From assembly GCF_000376565.1 (NCBI RefSeq), contig NZ_BARG01000074.1, positions 1-63,563 on the forward strand: a stretch of DNA of 63,563 bases. Reading direction: 5' to 3'. How positions within the stretch are numbered: the first letter of the stretch is position 1; each line of letters begins with the position of its first letter. Source of the DNA: Streptomyces hokutonensis (GTDB taxonomy: Bacteria > Actinomycetota > Actinomycetes > Streptomycetales > Streptomycetaceae). The position numbers and the translations under genes were made by a program. The notes beneath the pieces are model-generated. The model was not told the DNA's origin and searched no databases. It saw only the letters and a list, made by a program, of their open reading frames with translations. This document shows, piece after piece, positions 47,558 through 57,000 of this stretch.

Positions 47558-48790
47558 ATGCGACGTACTCCTTCCCGACGCCTGGTGGCAGCCGCGCTGC
47601 TGGCGGCGTCCGTACTGATCCCGACGGCAACCACATCCGCCGTGGCCACGACGGCCACGGCAACCGTCTCCCTCCCGGGTGCCGACCGGGACCACTGCCC
47701 GGCGGGCCCGGCGGGCGGCCTCGGTCGTACGACGACCGCCCGGCTGGACAAGGCCGTCGCCGACGTCCGCCGCCAGGCCGGGATTCCCGGTGTCGTCGTC
47801 GGGCTGTGGATGCCGGGCAAGGGCTGCTACGTCCGCGCGACCGGCGAAGCCGACACCGTCACCCACCGCCCGATGACCACCGACCTGTACGCGCGCATCG
47901 GCAGCGAGACCAAGACCTTCACGGTCACCGCGCTGCTCAGGCTCGTCGACGAGGGGCGGATCCGGCTGGACGACCCGATCGCGCGCTACGTCCGCGGGGT
48001 GCCCGACGGCCGGCACATCACGCTGCGCCAGCTCGCCGAGATGCGCAGCGGACTCTTCCCCTACACCGCCGACCCCGGCTTCGTGCACGACCTGCTGAGC
48101 GACACCAGCCGCTACTTCACCCCGCGTGAGGTGCTCGCGTACGGCTTCAAGCACGACAACACGTTCGCGCCGGGCACCCAGTTCGAGTACTCCAACACCA
48201 ATCTGGTGCTGCTCGGCCTGGTGATCGAGAAGGTCAGCGGGCAGCGCGCCGCCGACTTCATCGAGCGGCGGGTGCTGCGCCCGGCGCACCTCGGCCACAC
48301 GCTGCTCCCCGGCGGCCCCGAGTTCCCCGACCCGCACGCGCGCGGCTACACCAACCAGACGCTGAGCGGCGCCGTCGCGGACGCCACGGACTGGAACCCC
48401 AGCTGGGCCTGGACGGCCGGCGCGATGATCTCCGACCTGCACGATCTGCGCAGCTGGGCCAGGACCGTCGCCACCGGCACCCTCCTCAGCCCGGAGACCC
48501 AGCGGCAGCGGCTCAGGACGCTGCCGACCGGCTTCCCCGGCCTCAGCTACGGCCTGGGCATCTTCGAGAGCGGCGGCTGGATCGGCCACAACGGCTCCAT
48601 CCCGGGCTACGAGACCGTCACCGTCTACCTCCCCTCGCAGAAGGCCACCCTGGTCGTCATCCTCAACACCGACATCACCTACGGCGGCCAGGAACCGTCC
48701 TCACTCGTCGCCCGCGCGGTTACCGAGATCGTCACCCCGGACAACGTCTACGACCGGCCGGTCCCGTCGAACCCGGAGTCCCTCCGCTAG
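47558..48790 (+). CDS. Secreted serine hydrolase, beta-lactamase/DD-peptidase fold
   Basis: The protein has 410 residues. A Sec signal (MRRTPSRRLVAAALLAASVL) with possible cleavage near TSAVA precedes the penicillin-binding fold. The nucleophile motif SxxK is SETK in ARIGSETKTFTVTALL, the second motif YxN is in FEYSNTNLVLLG, and the third motif is HNG in GGWIGHNGSIPGYE. This is the class C/serine hydrolase branch (D-alanyl-D-alanine carboxypeptidase, esterase or lactamase). It should act on peptidoglycan peptides or esters outside the membrane. The ATG at 47558 was chosen for its signal peptide. A strong terminator follows. Confidence 0.9.
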   Translation: MRRTPSRRLVAAALLAASVLIPTATTSAVATTATATVSLPGADRDHCPAGPAGGLGRTTTARLDKAVADVRRQAGIPGVVVGLWMPGKGCYVRATGEADTVTHRPMTTDLYARIGSETKTFTVTALLRLVDEGRIRLDDPIARYVRGVPDGRHITLRQLAEMRSGLFPYTADPGFVHDLLSDTSRYFTPREVLAYGFKHDNTFAPGTQFEYSNTNLVLLGLVIEKVSGQRAADFIERRVLRPAHLGHTLLPGGPEFPDPHARGYTNQTLSGAVADATDWNPSWAWTAGAMISDLHDLRSWARTVATGTLLSPETQRQRLRTLPTGFPGLSYGLGIFESGGWIGHNGSIPGYETVTVYLPSQKATLVVILNTDITYGGQEPSSLVARAVTEIVTPDNVYDRPVPSNPESLR

Positions 48791-48809
48791 CGGTTCCCGC
48801 CCCGGACGG

Positions 48810-48857
48810 AGGCGGCACAGGGACGAGGAAGCCCCCTTTCCCGTCCCTGTGCCGCCT
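48810..48857. terminator. Strong terminator between convergent genes
   Basis: The perfect 16-bp arms AGGCGGCACAGGGACG and complement enclose a 16-base loop. It lies between the serine hydrolase stop (48790) and the cupin stop (48871) and can serve both strands. Confidence 0.88.
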
Positions 48858-48870
48858 TCACCGCTCCGGC

Positions 48871-49419
48871 CTATTCGGCCGGCCCGCCGAGGTCCGCTTC
48901 CTCGGGCAGGATCTCCAGGTCGATCTCCGGGCGGCCGAGCAGCGGGCCCAGCGCGAGACCGCGCTCCGGCGGCCAGAACTCGGGCTTCGCACCGGGGACG
49001 GGGTCGTCGCCACCCTCCAGCCACAGTCCCTCGCCCCCGCCGGGGGTGAAGAAGGACACCATGTGTGCCTGCTCGCCGGTGCGGTTGCGGAACCGGTGCC
49101 GGGTGCCCCTCGGCACGAAGACGAAGTCACCGGCGTCGGCGACGAAGGTCTGGTCGCCGTTCAGGAACTCCAGCGAGCCCGAGACGACGTAGAAGGATTC
49201 GTCGGCGCTCTTGTGCACATGGGCTATCGGTCCGCCGCCCGGGGGCACCCAGCAGACCGTGAAACCGAGTGCGCCGCCGGTGGAGTCGGCCGTCGCCAAG
49301 GTCTCGTAGACATCGCCGGACATCCACTTGACCACCCCCTTCTCGGCGGGGACGTGCAGGACGCGCGGACGGTAGTAGTCCGCCGTCTCCGCGCCGTCGT
49401 TCGGCAGTGCAGTTGTCAT
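48871..49419 (-). CDS. Cupin-domain protein
   Basis: The protein has 182 residues. A single conserved beta-barrel carries the metal motif HVHKSADESFYVVSGSLEFL (two His and Glu) and the second motif PRGTRHRFRNRTGE with His. The N-terminal strand is VVKWMSGDVYETLATADSTG, like quercetinase-type or small-molecule-sensing cupins. It may bind a metal and act as dioxygenase or isomerase; the substrate is unknown. It lies directly downstream of the MBL-fold gene (84-bp gap) on the same strand, which hints at a shared transcript. Confidence 0.88.
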   Translation of the reverse strand: MTTALPNDGAETADYYRPRVLHVPAEKGVVKWMSGDVYETLATADSTGGALGFTVCWVPPGGGPIAHVHKSADESFYVVSGSLEFLNGDQTFVADAGDFVFVPRGTRHRFRNRTGEQAHMVSFFTPGGGEGLWLEGGDDPVPGAKPEFWPPERGLALGPLLGRPEIDLEILPEEADLGGPAE

Positions 49420-49503
49420 GTCGTGTCCTCGCAGGGCAGGGAATGGCAGGGGAATGCCACGTGTCGGAAGATTCGGAACAACTGTGTTGCGTGATATGGG
49501 AGT

Positions 49504-50271
49504 TCAGTGGATGCCGAACTCCCGGGCCTGTCGGGTGGCGGCCCGGATGCCCTCGGTGAAGGGCTCGCCGTGGCCGGGCAGCACCAGGTCCGCCGTCAGG
49601 AAGTCCAGGCGGTCGAGGGCGGCGAGCGCGGCCCCGCTGTCGTGGGTGAAGCAGCGGCTCACCAGGGTGGGACCGGTGCGCTTGGTGAAACCGTCGACGG
49701 TGACCAGGGCGTCGCCGGTGAAGAGCAGCCCGCGGTCGGCGAAGAAGTACGCGGCGCTGCCGGGTGTGTGACCCGGCAGTACGACGGCCCGGGGCGCGCC
49801 CGGGACCTCCTTCAGCACCCGGTCGGCGTCGAACTCCCGCGCACCGAGCACCGGGCGGGCGGTGAACGCCCCGGACCGGGCCAGCGCGAGAGGGAGCGCG
49901 AGCGCGGCGGGTCTGCGCAGCAGATACGGCAGCATCGACCGCTCCGGCTTGGCGTGCTTCATCGCGCTGCGCGGGCCGTCGCGCAGGATCGCGGCGTCCC
50001 CCGCATGGATCCAGAGGTCGGTGCCCGCTTCCTGGAGGGGGCGGGCGAGACCGGTGTGGTCGGGGTGGCCGTGGGTCAGGAGTACGGCGTGGATGTCGGC
50101 CTCGCTGCGGCCGAGGTCGGCCAGCAGGGTGCGCAGTTGCCCGAGGTGCGCGGGCAGCCCCGCGTCGACCAGGACCAGGCCGTCGGGGTCCTCGATCAGG
50201 TAGAAGTTGACGCCGTGGTCGCCTAGGCGGTGGACACCGGCGGCGACCTGCGTGGGCGCGGGACGGGACAT
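49504..50271 (-). CDS. MBL-fold metallo-hydrolase
   Basis: The protein has 255 residues. The zinc-binding motif is THGHPDHTG with the first His-Asp-His set, GHTPGSAAYFF gives the next His, the bridging Asp is in LFTGDALVTVDG, and GHGEPF supplies the last His. This is a cytoplasmic metallo-beta-lactamase fold hydrolase; thioesters, lactones and nucleotides are all possible substrates. It is divergent from a tetR gene, and a 14-bp palindrome lies between the two starts, so repression by that TetR is likely. Confidence 0.92.
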   Translation of the reverse strand: MSRPAPTQVAAGVHRLGDHGVNFYLIEDPDGLVLVDAGLPAHLGQLRTLLADLGRSEADIHAVLLTHGHPDHTGLARPLQEAGTDLWIHAGDAAILRDGPRSAMKHAKPERSMLPYLLRRPAALALPLALARSGAFTARPVLGAREFDADRVLKEVPGAPRAVVLPGHTPGSAAYFFADRGLLFTGDALVTVDGFTKRTGPTLVSRCFTHDSGAALAALDRLDFLTADLVLPGHGEPFTEGIRAATRQAREFGIH

Positions 50272-50300
50272 ACGAGCCTCCGGCGACCGGACATATTCGA

Positions 50301-50314
50301 TACAGTTGACTGTA
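50301..50314. promoter_or_regulatory. Palindrome between MBL gene and tetR
   Basis: TACAG-TTGA-CTGTA is a perfect inverted repeat in the 64-bp gap between divergent starts, a good position for an operator that controls both genes. TTGACT inside it could be the -35 of the tetR promoter. Confidence 0.65.
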
Positions 50315-50335
50315 ACAGAATTGGATGGTGCCCCG

Positions 50336-51001
50336 ATGGCAGACGCGACGCCACGTCGGTCCTACAACTCCGAGGGCCGCCGCGAGGCCGCGCGCCGCAA
50401 CCGGGCCGCGGTACTGACGGCCTGCCGTGAACTGCTCTTCCGGGAGGGCTACCACGCCACGACCGTGCGGGCCGTCGCCGAGCGGGCGGGCGTCTCCCCC
50501 GAGACGGTGTACAAGTCGTTCGGCGGCAAGCCGGGCATGGTCAAGGCCCTGTGGGACATCACCCTCGCCGGAGACGACGAACCGGTGCCCATGGCCGACC
50601 GTCCCCAGGTCAAGGAGTTCCTGGCGATACGGGAGCTGGACACCAAGCTCCGGCTCTACGCCGCCTACGTCCGCGGAATCCACGAACGGGTCGCCGCCCT
50701 CTTCGCCCTCCTGACCCAGGCCGGCCCGGACGTCGGCGAGGTCCTCGACACCGCCGAACAGGAACGCCTCACCGGCGTCACCATGTTCGTCACCCACCTC
50801 GGCCAAACCGGCGCGCTCGCCCCGGACGCGGATCCGGCCCACCTCGCGGACATCTTCTGGGCCCTGGCCGGCCCCCAACTGTTCACCCAACTCACGTCCG
50901 GACGCGGCTGGTCCACCGCCACCTACGAGAAGTGGCTGACCGACACGCTCACCGCGACGCTGGTTCCCCGCCCATCGGGGAGGGGAGGATTCACCAGCTG
51001 A
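50336..51001 (+). CDS. TetR-family transcriptional regulator
   Basis: The protein has 221 residues. The helix-turn-helix is TTVRAVAERAGVSPETVYKS, followed by FGGKPGMVKALWD, and the rest is an all-helical ligand domain of average length. It very likely represses the divergent MBL gene and itself through the TACAGTTGACTGTA palindrome. The frame is open upstream, but the ATG at 50336 gives the usual short lead MADATPRRS. Its end overlaps the convergent EEP gene by 11 bases. Confidence 0.92.
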   Translation: MADATPRRSYNSEGRREAARRNRAAVLTACRELLFREGYHATTVRAVAERAGVSPETVYKSFGGKPGMVKALWDITLAGDDEPVPMADRPQVKEFLAIRELDTKLRLYAAYVRGIHERVAALFALLTQAGPDVGEVLDTAEQERLTGVTMFVTHLGQTGALAPDADPAHLADIFWALAGPQLFTQLTSGRGWSTATYEKWLTDTLTATLVPRPSGRGGFTS

Positions 51002-52034
51002 TCCCCGCCGCCACCGGCAAGTGGTCGCTCCCCGTGGCCGGCAGCACCCACGCCTTCGTCGGCCGTACGCCCCGCACCAGGATCTGGTCGATCCGCGCCA
51101 CCGGGAACTTCGCAGGCCAGCTGAAGCCGAAGCCGTCCCCGGCCGTGTCCTGGACCGAGCGCAGTCGCGAGGTCAGGACGGTCAACTCGCGGTCGTCCGT
51201 GGTGCCGTTGAGGTCGCCGAGCAGCACCACCCGCTTCTCCGGCTCGGCGGCGACGGCCTTCGCGAGCGCCTTCGCGCCACGGTCCCGGTCGTCCGTGCGG
51301 AAGCCGCTGCCGGGCAGCACGCGTACGGATCCCAGATGGGCCACGTACACCGCGAGCGGCCCCCGGTCCGTGGTCACCGTGGTGCGCAGCGCGCGGTTCT
51401 CGGCCGCCCTGGCACCGGCCGGCAGGCGGTCCGCCAGCGGCCCGACGTCCATCGCGGTGTCGACCGCCCGGGTGTCCGACAGCGGCAGCCTGCTCCACAC
51501 CCCGACCGTGCCCAGCACCGCGTGGTACGGGTACGCCGTCGCCAGCTCCTTCTCGTACGTGCCGCTCGCCCGCGCGGTCAGTTCCTCCAGCGCCAGTACG
51601 TCCGCGCCGGAGGCGGCCAGGGCGCGGGCGGTGCCGGCCGGATCGGGGTTGTCGGCGCCCACGTTGTGGCTGACCACGGTGAGGTCGCCGGCCCCGCCGG
51701 ACCTGTCGCCGAGCAGCCCGCCGAAGAGGTTCAGCCACACCGCGACCGGCAGCACCAGCGCGACCGTCGCGACGGCGGAACGGCGCCAGAGCGCGCGGGC
51801 CAGCAGCACCGGCACGAACAGACCGAACCACGGCAGGAAGGTCTCCACCAGACTGCCGAGCCCCCCGACCCGGTTCGGGATCCACGCGTGCAGCAGCATG
51901 AGCAGCCCGAGCGACAGCGCGAGCACGGCCGACACCGGGGCACGCTTCCAGGGCCCCGGCCGGATTGTGGTATCGGTTTCACCTGCGCTTACCTCTCGAC
52001 CGACGTCTCCCCCGACACGTACCTCTGCGCTCAT
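50991..52034 (-). CDS. Membrane-anchored endonuclease/exonuclease/phosphatase (EEP) family protein
   Basis: The protein has 347 residues. Three membrane helices occupy residues about 35-115 (VSAVLALSLGLLMLLHAWIP, FLPWFGLFVPVLLARALW, VATVALVLPVAVWLNLFG). They are followed by an external EEP domain: LTVVSHNVGADNPDPAGTAR (Asn), VLALEELTARA (metal Glu), VYVAHLGSV (His), LLGDLNGTTDDREL (Asp and Asn) and TGSDHLPVAAGISW (catalytic His). Homologues include VanJ-like teicoplanin-resistance proteins and other lipid or nucleotide phosphoesterases in actinobacteria. The substrate here is unknown. The ATG at 52034 follows GAGTGGCGGT; the longer frame runs over the response regulator and is discarded. Confidence 0.88.
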   Translation of the reverse strand: MSAEVRVGGDVGREVSAGETDTTIRPGPWKRAPVSAVLALSLGLLMLLHAWIPNRVGGLGSLVETFLPWFGLFVPVLLARALWRRSAVATVALVLPVAVWLNLFGGLLGDRSGGAGDLTVVSHNVGADNPDPAGTARALAASGADVLALEELTARASGTYEKELATAYPYHAVLGTVGVWSRLPLSDTRAVDTAMDVGPLADRLPAGARAAENRALRTTVTTDRGPLAVYVAHLGSVRVLPGSGFRTDDRDRGAKALAKAVAAEPEKRVVLLGDLNGTTDDRELTVLTSRLRSVQDTAGDGFGFSWPAKFPVARIDQILVRGVRPTKAWVLPATGSDHLPVAAGISW

Positions 52035-52121
52035 ACCGCCACTCAAAGCCACCCCGTGTTGCCGCCGCGTATGAGCTTTTCGATACGTCACCGATACGCG
52101 CCGGCTCGTAGCCTCGACGGC

Positions 52122-52820
52122 ATGCGTGTGCTGATCGTCGAGGACGAGCCCTATCTGGCCGAAGCCGTCCGTGACGGCCTGCGCCTGGAGGCGATCGCGG
52201 CCGACATCGCGGGCGACGGCGACACCGCCCTGGAACTGCTCGACATCAACGCCTACGACATCGCCGTCCTCGACCGTGACATCCCGGGCCCCTCCGGCGA
52301 CGAGGTCGCCCGCCGTATCGTCGCCTCCGGCAGCGGTGTCCCGATCCTCATGCTCACCGCCGCCGACCGCATCGACGACAAGGCCTCCGGCTTCGGACTC
52401 GGCGCCGACGACTACCTCACGAAACCCTTCGAGCTCCGCGAACTCGTCCTCAGGCTCCGAGCCCTCGACCGCAGGCGCGGCCACACCAGGCCGCCCGTGC
52501 GGGAGATCGCGGGGCTGCGCCTCGACCCCTTCCGCCGGGAGGTCTTCCGCGAGGGACGCCATGTCGCGCTCACCCGCAAGCAGTTCGCCGTGCTGGAGGT
52601 CCTCGTCGCCGCCGAGGGCGGCGTCGTCAGCGCCGAGGACCTGCTGGAACGGGCCTGGGACGAGAACGCCAACCCCTTCACCAACGCCGTCCGCATCACC
52701 GTCTCGGCCCTGCGCAAACGGCTCGGCGAACCCTGGCTGATCGCGACGGTGCCGGGCGTCGGCTACCGCATCGACACAGCGACCGACGGAGCACCGACCG
52801 ACGGAGTCCCCCATGGATAG
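52122..52820 (+). CDS. OmpR/PhoB-family response regulator
   Basis: The protein has 232 residues. In the receiver domain MRVLIVEDEPYLAEAVRDGL carries the acidic pocket, IAVLDRDIPGP the phosphorylated Asp and DDYLTKPFELREL the Lys. The winged-helix domain runs from LRLDPFRREVFREGRHVALT to NAVRITVSALRKRLGEPWLI and ends VPGVGYRIDT. It is activated by the kinase encoded downstream, with which it overlaps by 8 bp. The frame to the left is open, but the ATG at 52122 gives the canonical start. The EEP gene lies divergently upstream and is a possible target. Confidence 0.94.
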   Translation: MRVLIVEDEPYLAEAVRDGLRLEAIAADIAGDGDTALELLDINAYDIAVLDRDIPGPSGDEVARRIVASGSGVPILMLTAADRIDDKASGFGLGADDYLTKPFELRELVLRLRALDRRRGHTRPPVREIAGLRLDPFRREVFREGRHVALTRKQFAVLEVLVAAEGGVVSAEDLLERAWDENANPFTNAVRITVSALRKRLGEPWLIATVPGVGYRIDTATDGAPTDGVPHG

Positions 52821-53940
52821 GCCCCCCGGTCCGGTGGACAGGCCTCCCGGCCTCAGCGTCCGCGTCAAACTCACCCTCAGCTACGCCGGGTTCCTCATGG
52901 TCGCCGGCGGCCTGCTGCTCGCCGCCGTGTGGGTGTTCCTGAGCCGGGTGCGTCACGTCGGGCTCGTCCTCATGCCCGGCTACCAGGGCGCCGTCGTCCG
53001 CGCCTTCGCCCCGATCGCGGTCGTCTCGCTGGCGTGCCTGCTGGTGTTCGGGCTCGTCGGGGGCTGGTTCCTGGCCGGCCGGATGCTCGCCCCGCTGACC
53101 CGTATCACCGGCGCCACCCGGCTGGCCGCGACCGGATCGCTCGCGCACCGGATCCAACTGCCGGGCAGCAACGACGAGTTCCGCGAGCTGGCCGACTCCT
53201 TCGACACGATGCTCGCGCGGCTCGAAGCCCATGTCGCCGGTCAGCGGAGGTTCGCGGCCAACGCCTCGCACGAGCTGCGCACCCCGCTGGCCATCTCCAA
53301 GACGCTCCTCGACGTGGCCCGCACCGACCCGACCTGCGACACCGGCGAGGTCATCGACCGCCTGCACGCCGTCAACACCCGGGCGATCGACCTCGTCGAG
53401 GCCCTGCTGCTGCTCAGCCGCGCCGACCAGCGGTCCTTCACCCCGGAACACGTCGACCTGTCCCTCCTCGCGGAGGAGGCCACCGAGACGCTGCTCCCGC
53501 TCGCGGAGAAGCACGGCGTCACCGTAGAGACCGGCGGCGACATCGCCCCGACCACCGGATCGCCGGCGCTGCTCCTACAGCTGACCACGAACCTCGTGCA
53601 CAACGCGATCGTCCACAACCTGCCCGCGGAGGGCACCGTGCGGGTGACCACCGAGGTCCGCCCGAGGACGGTGGCGCTCACCGTCGAGAACACCGGCGGG
53701 AGACTCACCCCGCAACTGGTCCCGACGCTCACCGAACCGTTCCAGCGCGGCACCGAGCGCGTCCACAGCGACCAGGCGGGCGTCGGCCTCGGCCTGGCCA
53801 TCGTCAAGACCATCACCGACGCACACGACGGCACCCTCACCCTCACTCCCCGCCCCACCGGCGGACTCCGCATCACCGTGGAACTCCCCACGCGGAACCC
53901 CCGGCCGTACGAACGGCATCCCGCCGTCGGCCGGTTCTGA
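52813..53940 (+). CDS. Sensor histidine kinase (HAMP-HisKA-HATPase)
   Basis: The protein has 375 residues. Two membrane helices (LTLSYAGFLMVAGGLLLAAV and AVVSLACLLVFGLVGGWFLA) enclose a very short outer loop of about 25 residues. A HAMP domain follows, with the phosphoacceptor FAANASHELRTPLAISKTLL, then the ATPase domain with LTTNLVHNAIVHNLP (N box), VALTVENTGGRL and DQAGVGLGLAIVKTI. It should phosphorylate the regulator encoded just upstream. The small outer loop suggests sensing in or near the membrane. Confidence 0.94.
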   Translation: MDRPPGPVDRPPGLSVRVKLTLSYAGFLMVAGGLLLAAVWVFLSRVRHVGLVLMPGYQGAVVRAFAPIAVVSLACLLVFGLVGGWFLAGRMLAPLTRITGATRLAATGSLAHRIQLPGSNDEFRELADSFDTMLARLEAHVAGQRRFAANASHELRTPLAISKTLLDVARTDPTCDTGEVIDRLHAVNTRAIDLVEALLLLSRADQRSFTPEHVDLSLLAEEATETLLPLAEKHGVTVETGGDIAPTTGSPALLLQLTTNLVHNAIVHNLPAEGTVRVTTEVRPRTVALTVENTGGRLTPQLVPTLTEPFQRGTERVHSDQAGVGLGLAIVKTITDAHDGTLTLTPRPTGGLRITVELPTRNPRPYERHPAVGRF

Positions 53941-53968
53941 TCTCTGTGTGACAATCCCCGCCTTGATG

Positions 53969-54018
53969 TTCGAAGCCACTCGAAGCCGTTCGAAGTGGGC
54001 TTCGACGAGGGTTCGAAG
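53969..54018. repeat. Clustered TTCGAAG repeats before the secreted protein gene
   Basis: TTCGAAG occurs three times (53969, 53989, 54012), together with TCGAAGC at 53980 and the inverted CTTCGA at 53999. They lie 16-65 bp upstream of the start at 54034 and may be binding sites, for example for the neighbouring OmpR-type regulator. Confidence 0.5.
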
Positions 54019-54033
54019 AGAGATCGGGCTGCC

Positions 54034-57000
54034 ATGCCTTTCCACAGACGCCGCTTCCTCGCTGTCCCGGTAGCGGCCCTCACGGCCCTAGCCGTGGCCC
54101 AGGCCGTCACCACCGTCCCGGCCGTCGCGGCGCCCGCGACCGGATCCGCGTCCGACGTGTCGGCGACACTCCCCGCGCGGACGACCTCCGCGCCCGCCGC
54201 CAATGACCTGTCCGGTTCCGGCCAGACGGTCGTCTGGAGCCAGACGACCGCGGCCGACACGGCGGCGCACGGCTGGCTCGCCGTCGCCGGAGGCACCCCG
54301 CAGGACCTCGGCCGGCTCGCGGACACCGCCGACACGGTGACCGTCCACGCGGTCTCCGTCCAGGACGGCGTCGTGGCCACGGCCACCTCCACCAACCCGA
54401 ACGGCGCCCTCGCCGACCACGTCACCCTGCGCCACCTAGGCTCCGGCGCCGAGGACGTCCTCCCGGTCGCCTACGACAACTCGGGCGCCGCAGGCGACGA
54501 GCGCTACCGCGGCCAGGCCGGCGACGGCATCCTCGTCCAGCAGAGGTACCAGGACGACACCTCCGCCTACCTGGTCCGCCTGCTGCTGCGCACCCCCGGC
54601 GCCGCGGACCGCACCCTCCTCTCCGGCGACGAGCAGTACGAGGTCCTCGACTCGGACGCCGACGGTGCCCTGGTGGAGCGGCGGACCGCGCCCGGCTGGG
54701 GCTACGAGATCGTCTACGTCGACTTCGCCACCGGCACGACGGTCACCGTGGCCGAGCCCACGACCGAGGAACTGCCGCAGGCCCTGGAGTTCACCCCCGA
54801 CCACTTCGGTGTCGTCGACGGGACGACCCTGACCGAGTGGCGGCGCTCGGCACCCGGCGACACCCCGGCCACCGTCACGCTGCCGGTAGCCAACGCCCGC
54901 TGGATCGGCGACGACACCCTCGCCTGGTACCAGCGCAACGACTCCGACGCCTCGAACGAACTCTTCGCGATACCCCGGGACGGATCCGCGGCGGCCAAGG
55001 ACCTCGGCGGTTCCTTCCGTGACGTGGAGGTCGGCGACGACGGCAGGATGCGCACCTCGCTCTACCGCCCCGACATCGACGCCGCGATCCAGACCCTCAC
55101 CGACGGCCGCGTCTCCACCACCGCGGGCGACGCCACCACCATCCCCGCCGGACTCGCCCGGCTGGACGCGCTGGCCCTGTCCGGCGGCGCGCTCTACACC
55201 GCCGACGACTCGTCCCGCCCCGACGGAGTCGTGCTCCGCTCGGACCTGACGGTCGGTGCGTCCGGGGCCTCGGCGAGCACACCGTCGCGGGTGCTGGCGT
55301 ACTCCGGCGGCCCGGTGCACCAGACGCTCGCCGCGGCCGGCGGACGGATCCTGGTCGAGCAGACGGACGCCGCCGGCGCGGGCCAGTTCCAGGTCTACGA
55401 GAACGGCACCCAGGTCGGCACACCGCTGGACAACGCGAACGGCTCGGCGATCACGGTCGCGGACTTCGACGGCACCCACGCGCTGCTCTCGGACCGGACC
55501 ACCGTGAACAACGGCACCCTGCTCCTCTACACCTTCGCCACCGGCAACTCCCAGCGCGTACCGGGCGGTTCGGCCCTCTCCGGCGGCGCCGTGTACTCCT
55601 CGGAGCGCAACGGCACCACGACCACCTGGTCGATCCACCGCACCGACCTCACGACCGGCGCGGTCACCACCGTCGCCACGGTGAACTGCCTTCCCGGCGA
55701 CCTCCAGGTGCGCGGTTCCCGCATCCTGCTGACCACCTGCGGAGCGGCCACCACCACCGGCCTGCTGCTCACCGTGGGCAGTTCGGCCACCACCACGGTG
55801 GACGCCTCCGTCCGCACCCCGATCCTCGGCACGGACGTCCTCTACACGTTCAGCAAGTCTGCGGGCAGCGCCGCCGTCACCCTCAACGCCCAGTCCCTGA
55901 CCGCGTCGGACACCACGGCACACGCCCTCTTCACGCTCCCCGACCGGGCCAACACCGCCGCCGCCGAACGCTGGACGGTCGACCGTGACGCCCCCTGGGC
56001 GGCCTGGATGGACGACTCCGGCGTCACCCACGTGACCTGGGCGGGCGTCCCCACCGCCGCGCAGGCGGCGACCACCCCGGCCGGCTTCAGCCCCAACGGC
56101 GACGGTTCGTCCGACAGTTGGACCCCGGCCTGGACCTACGACCGTCCGGTGAACTGGACGCTCACCCTCAAGTCCGGCTCCACACAGGTCCGTTCACTGA
56201 CCGGCACCAGCTCCACCGGCAAGGTCGCCCCGTCCTGGAACGGCACCACACAGACCGGCACGGCGGCCGGCGAGGGCGCCTACACCTGGACGCTGACCGC
56301 GACCGACACGGTCACCGGCCGGCCGGCGGCCGACGCCACCGGCAAGGTCACCCTGCGCCGGACCGTCCCCGCCGCCACCGTCACCGCACCGGCCGTCGCG
56401 AGCAGCGCGGGAACCACCGCGGCCGTCCCGGTCACCTGGGCGGCGAAGACGGCGGGCGTGAAGTCGTACGACATCGCCTGGCGCGTGACCACCCGCAACA
56501 GCGCGGGCGCCTGGACGCTCGGCCCGCTCCATACCTGGCGCACCGCGACCACGGCGACCTCGGCGACCTTCGGCAAGTCGGGCAGCCCCATCAAGCCCGT
56601 GCCCGGAGTCACCTACCGCTTCTCCGTCCGCGCCCACGACGACGCCGGCCAGACCGGCGCGTGGAGCAGGACGGCGACCACGGGCATCCCGCTCGACGAC
56701 CGGGCCTCGGCCCTGCACTACACGGGCACGTGGAAGTCGGCGTCCGCAACTTCCGCGTGGGCGGGCACTGTTCGCACCTCCGCCACCAAGGGCGCGTACG
56801 TCTCCCTCACGGCGAACGGCACCCAGCTCCGTGTCGTAGCGACCAAGAAGTCCAATGGAGGCCGCTTCGCGGTCGTGGTGGACGGAAAGACGGTCGGTAC
56901 GGTCAACACCTACGCGGCGAAGACCGCCTACCGGCAGGTGGTGTTCACCCGCACCCTCGGTACGACGGTCAAGTCCCACAAGGTGCAGCTCCGGGTGCTT

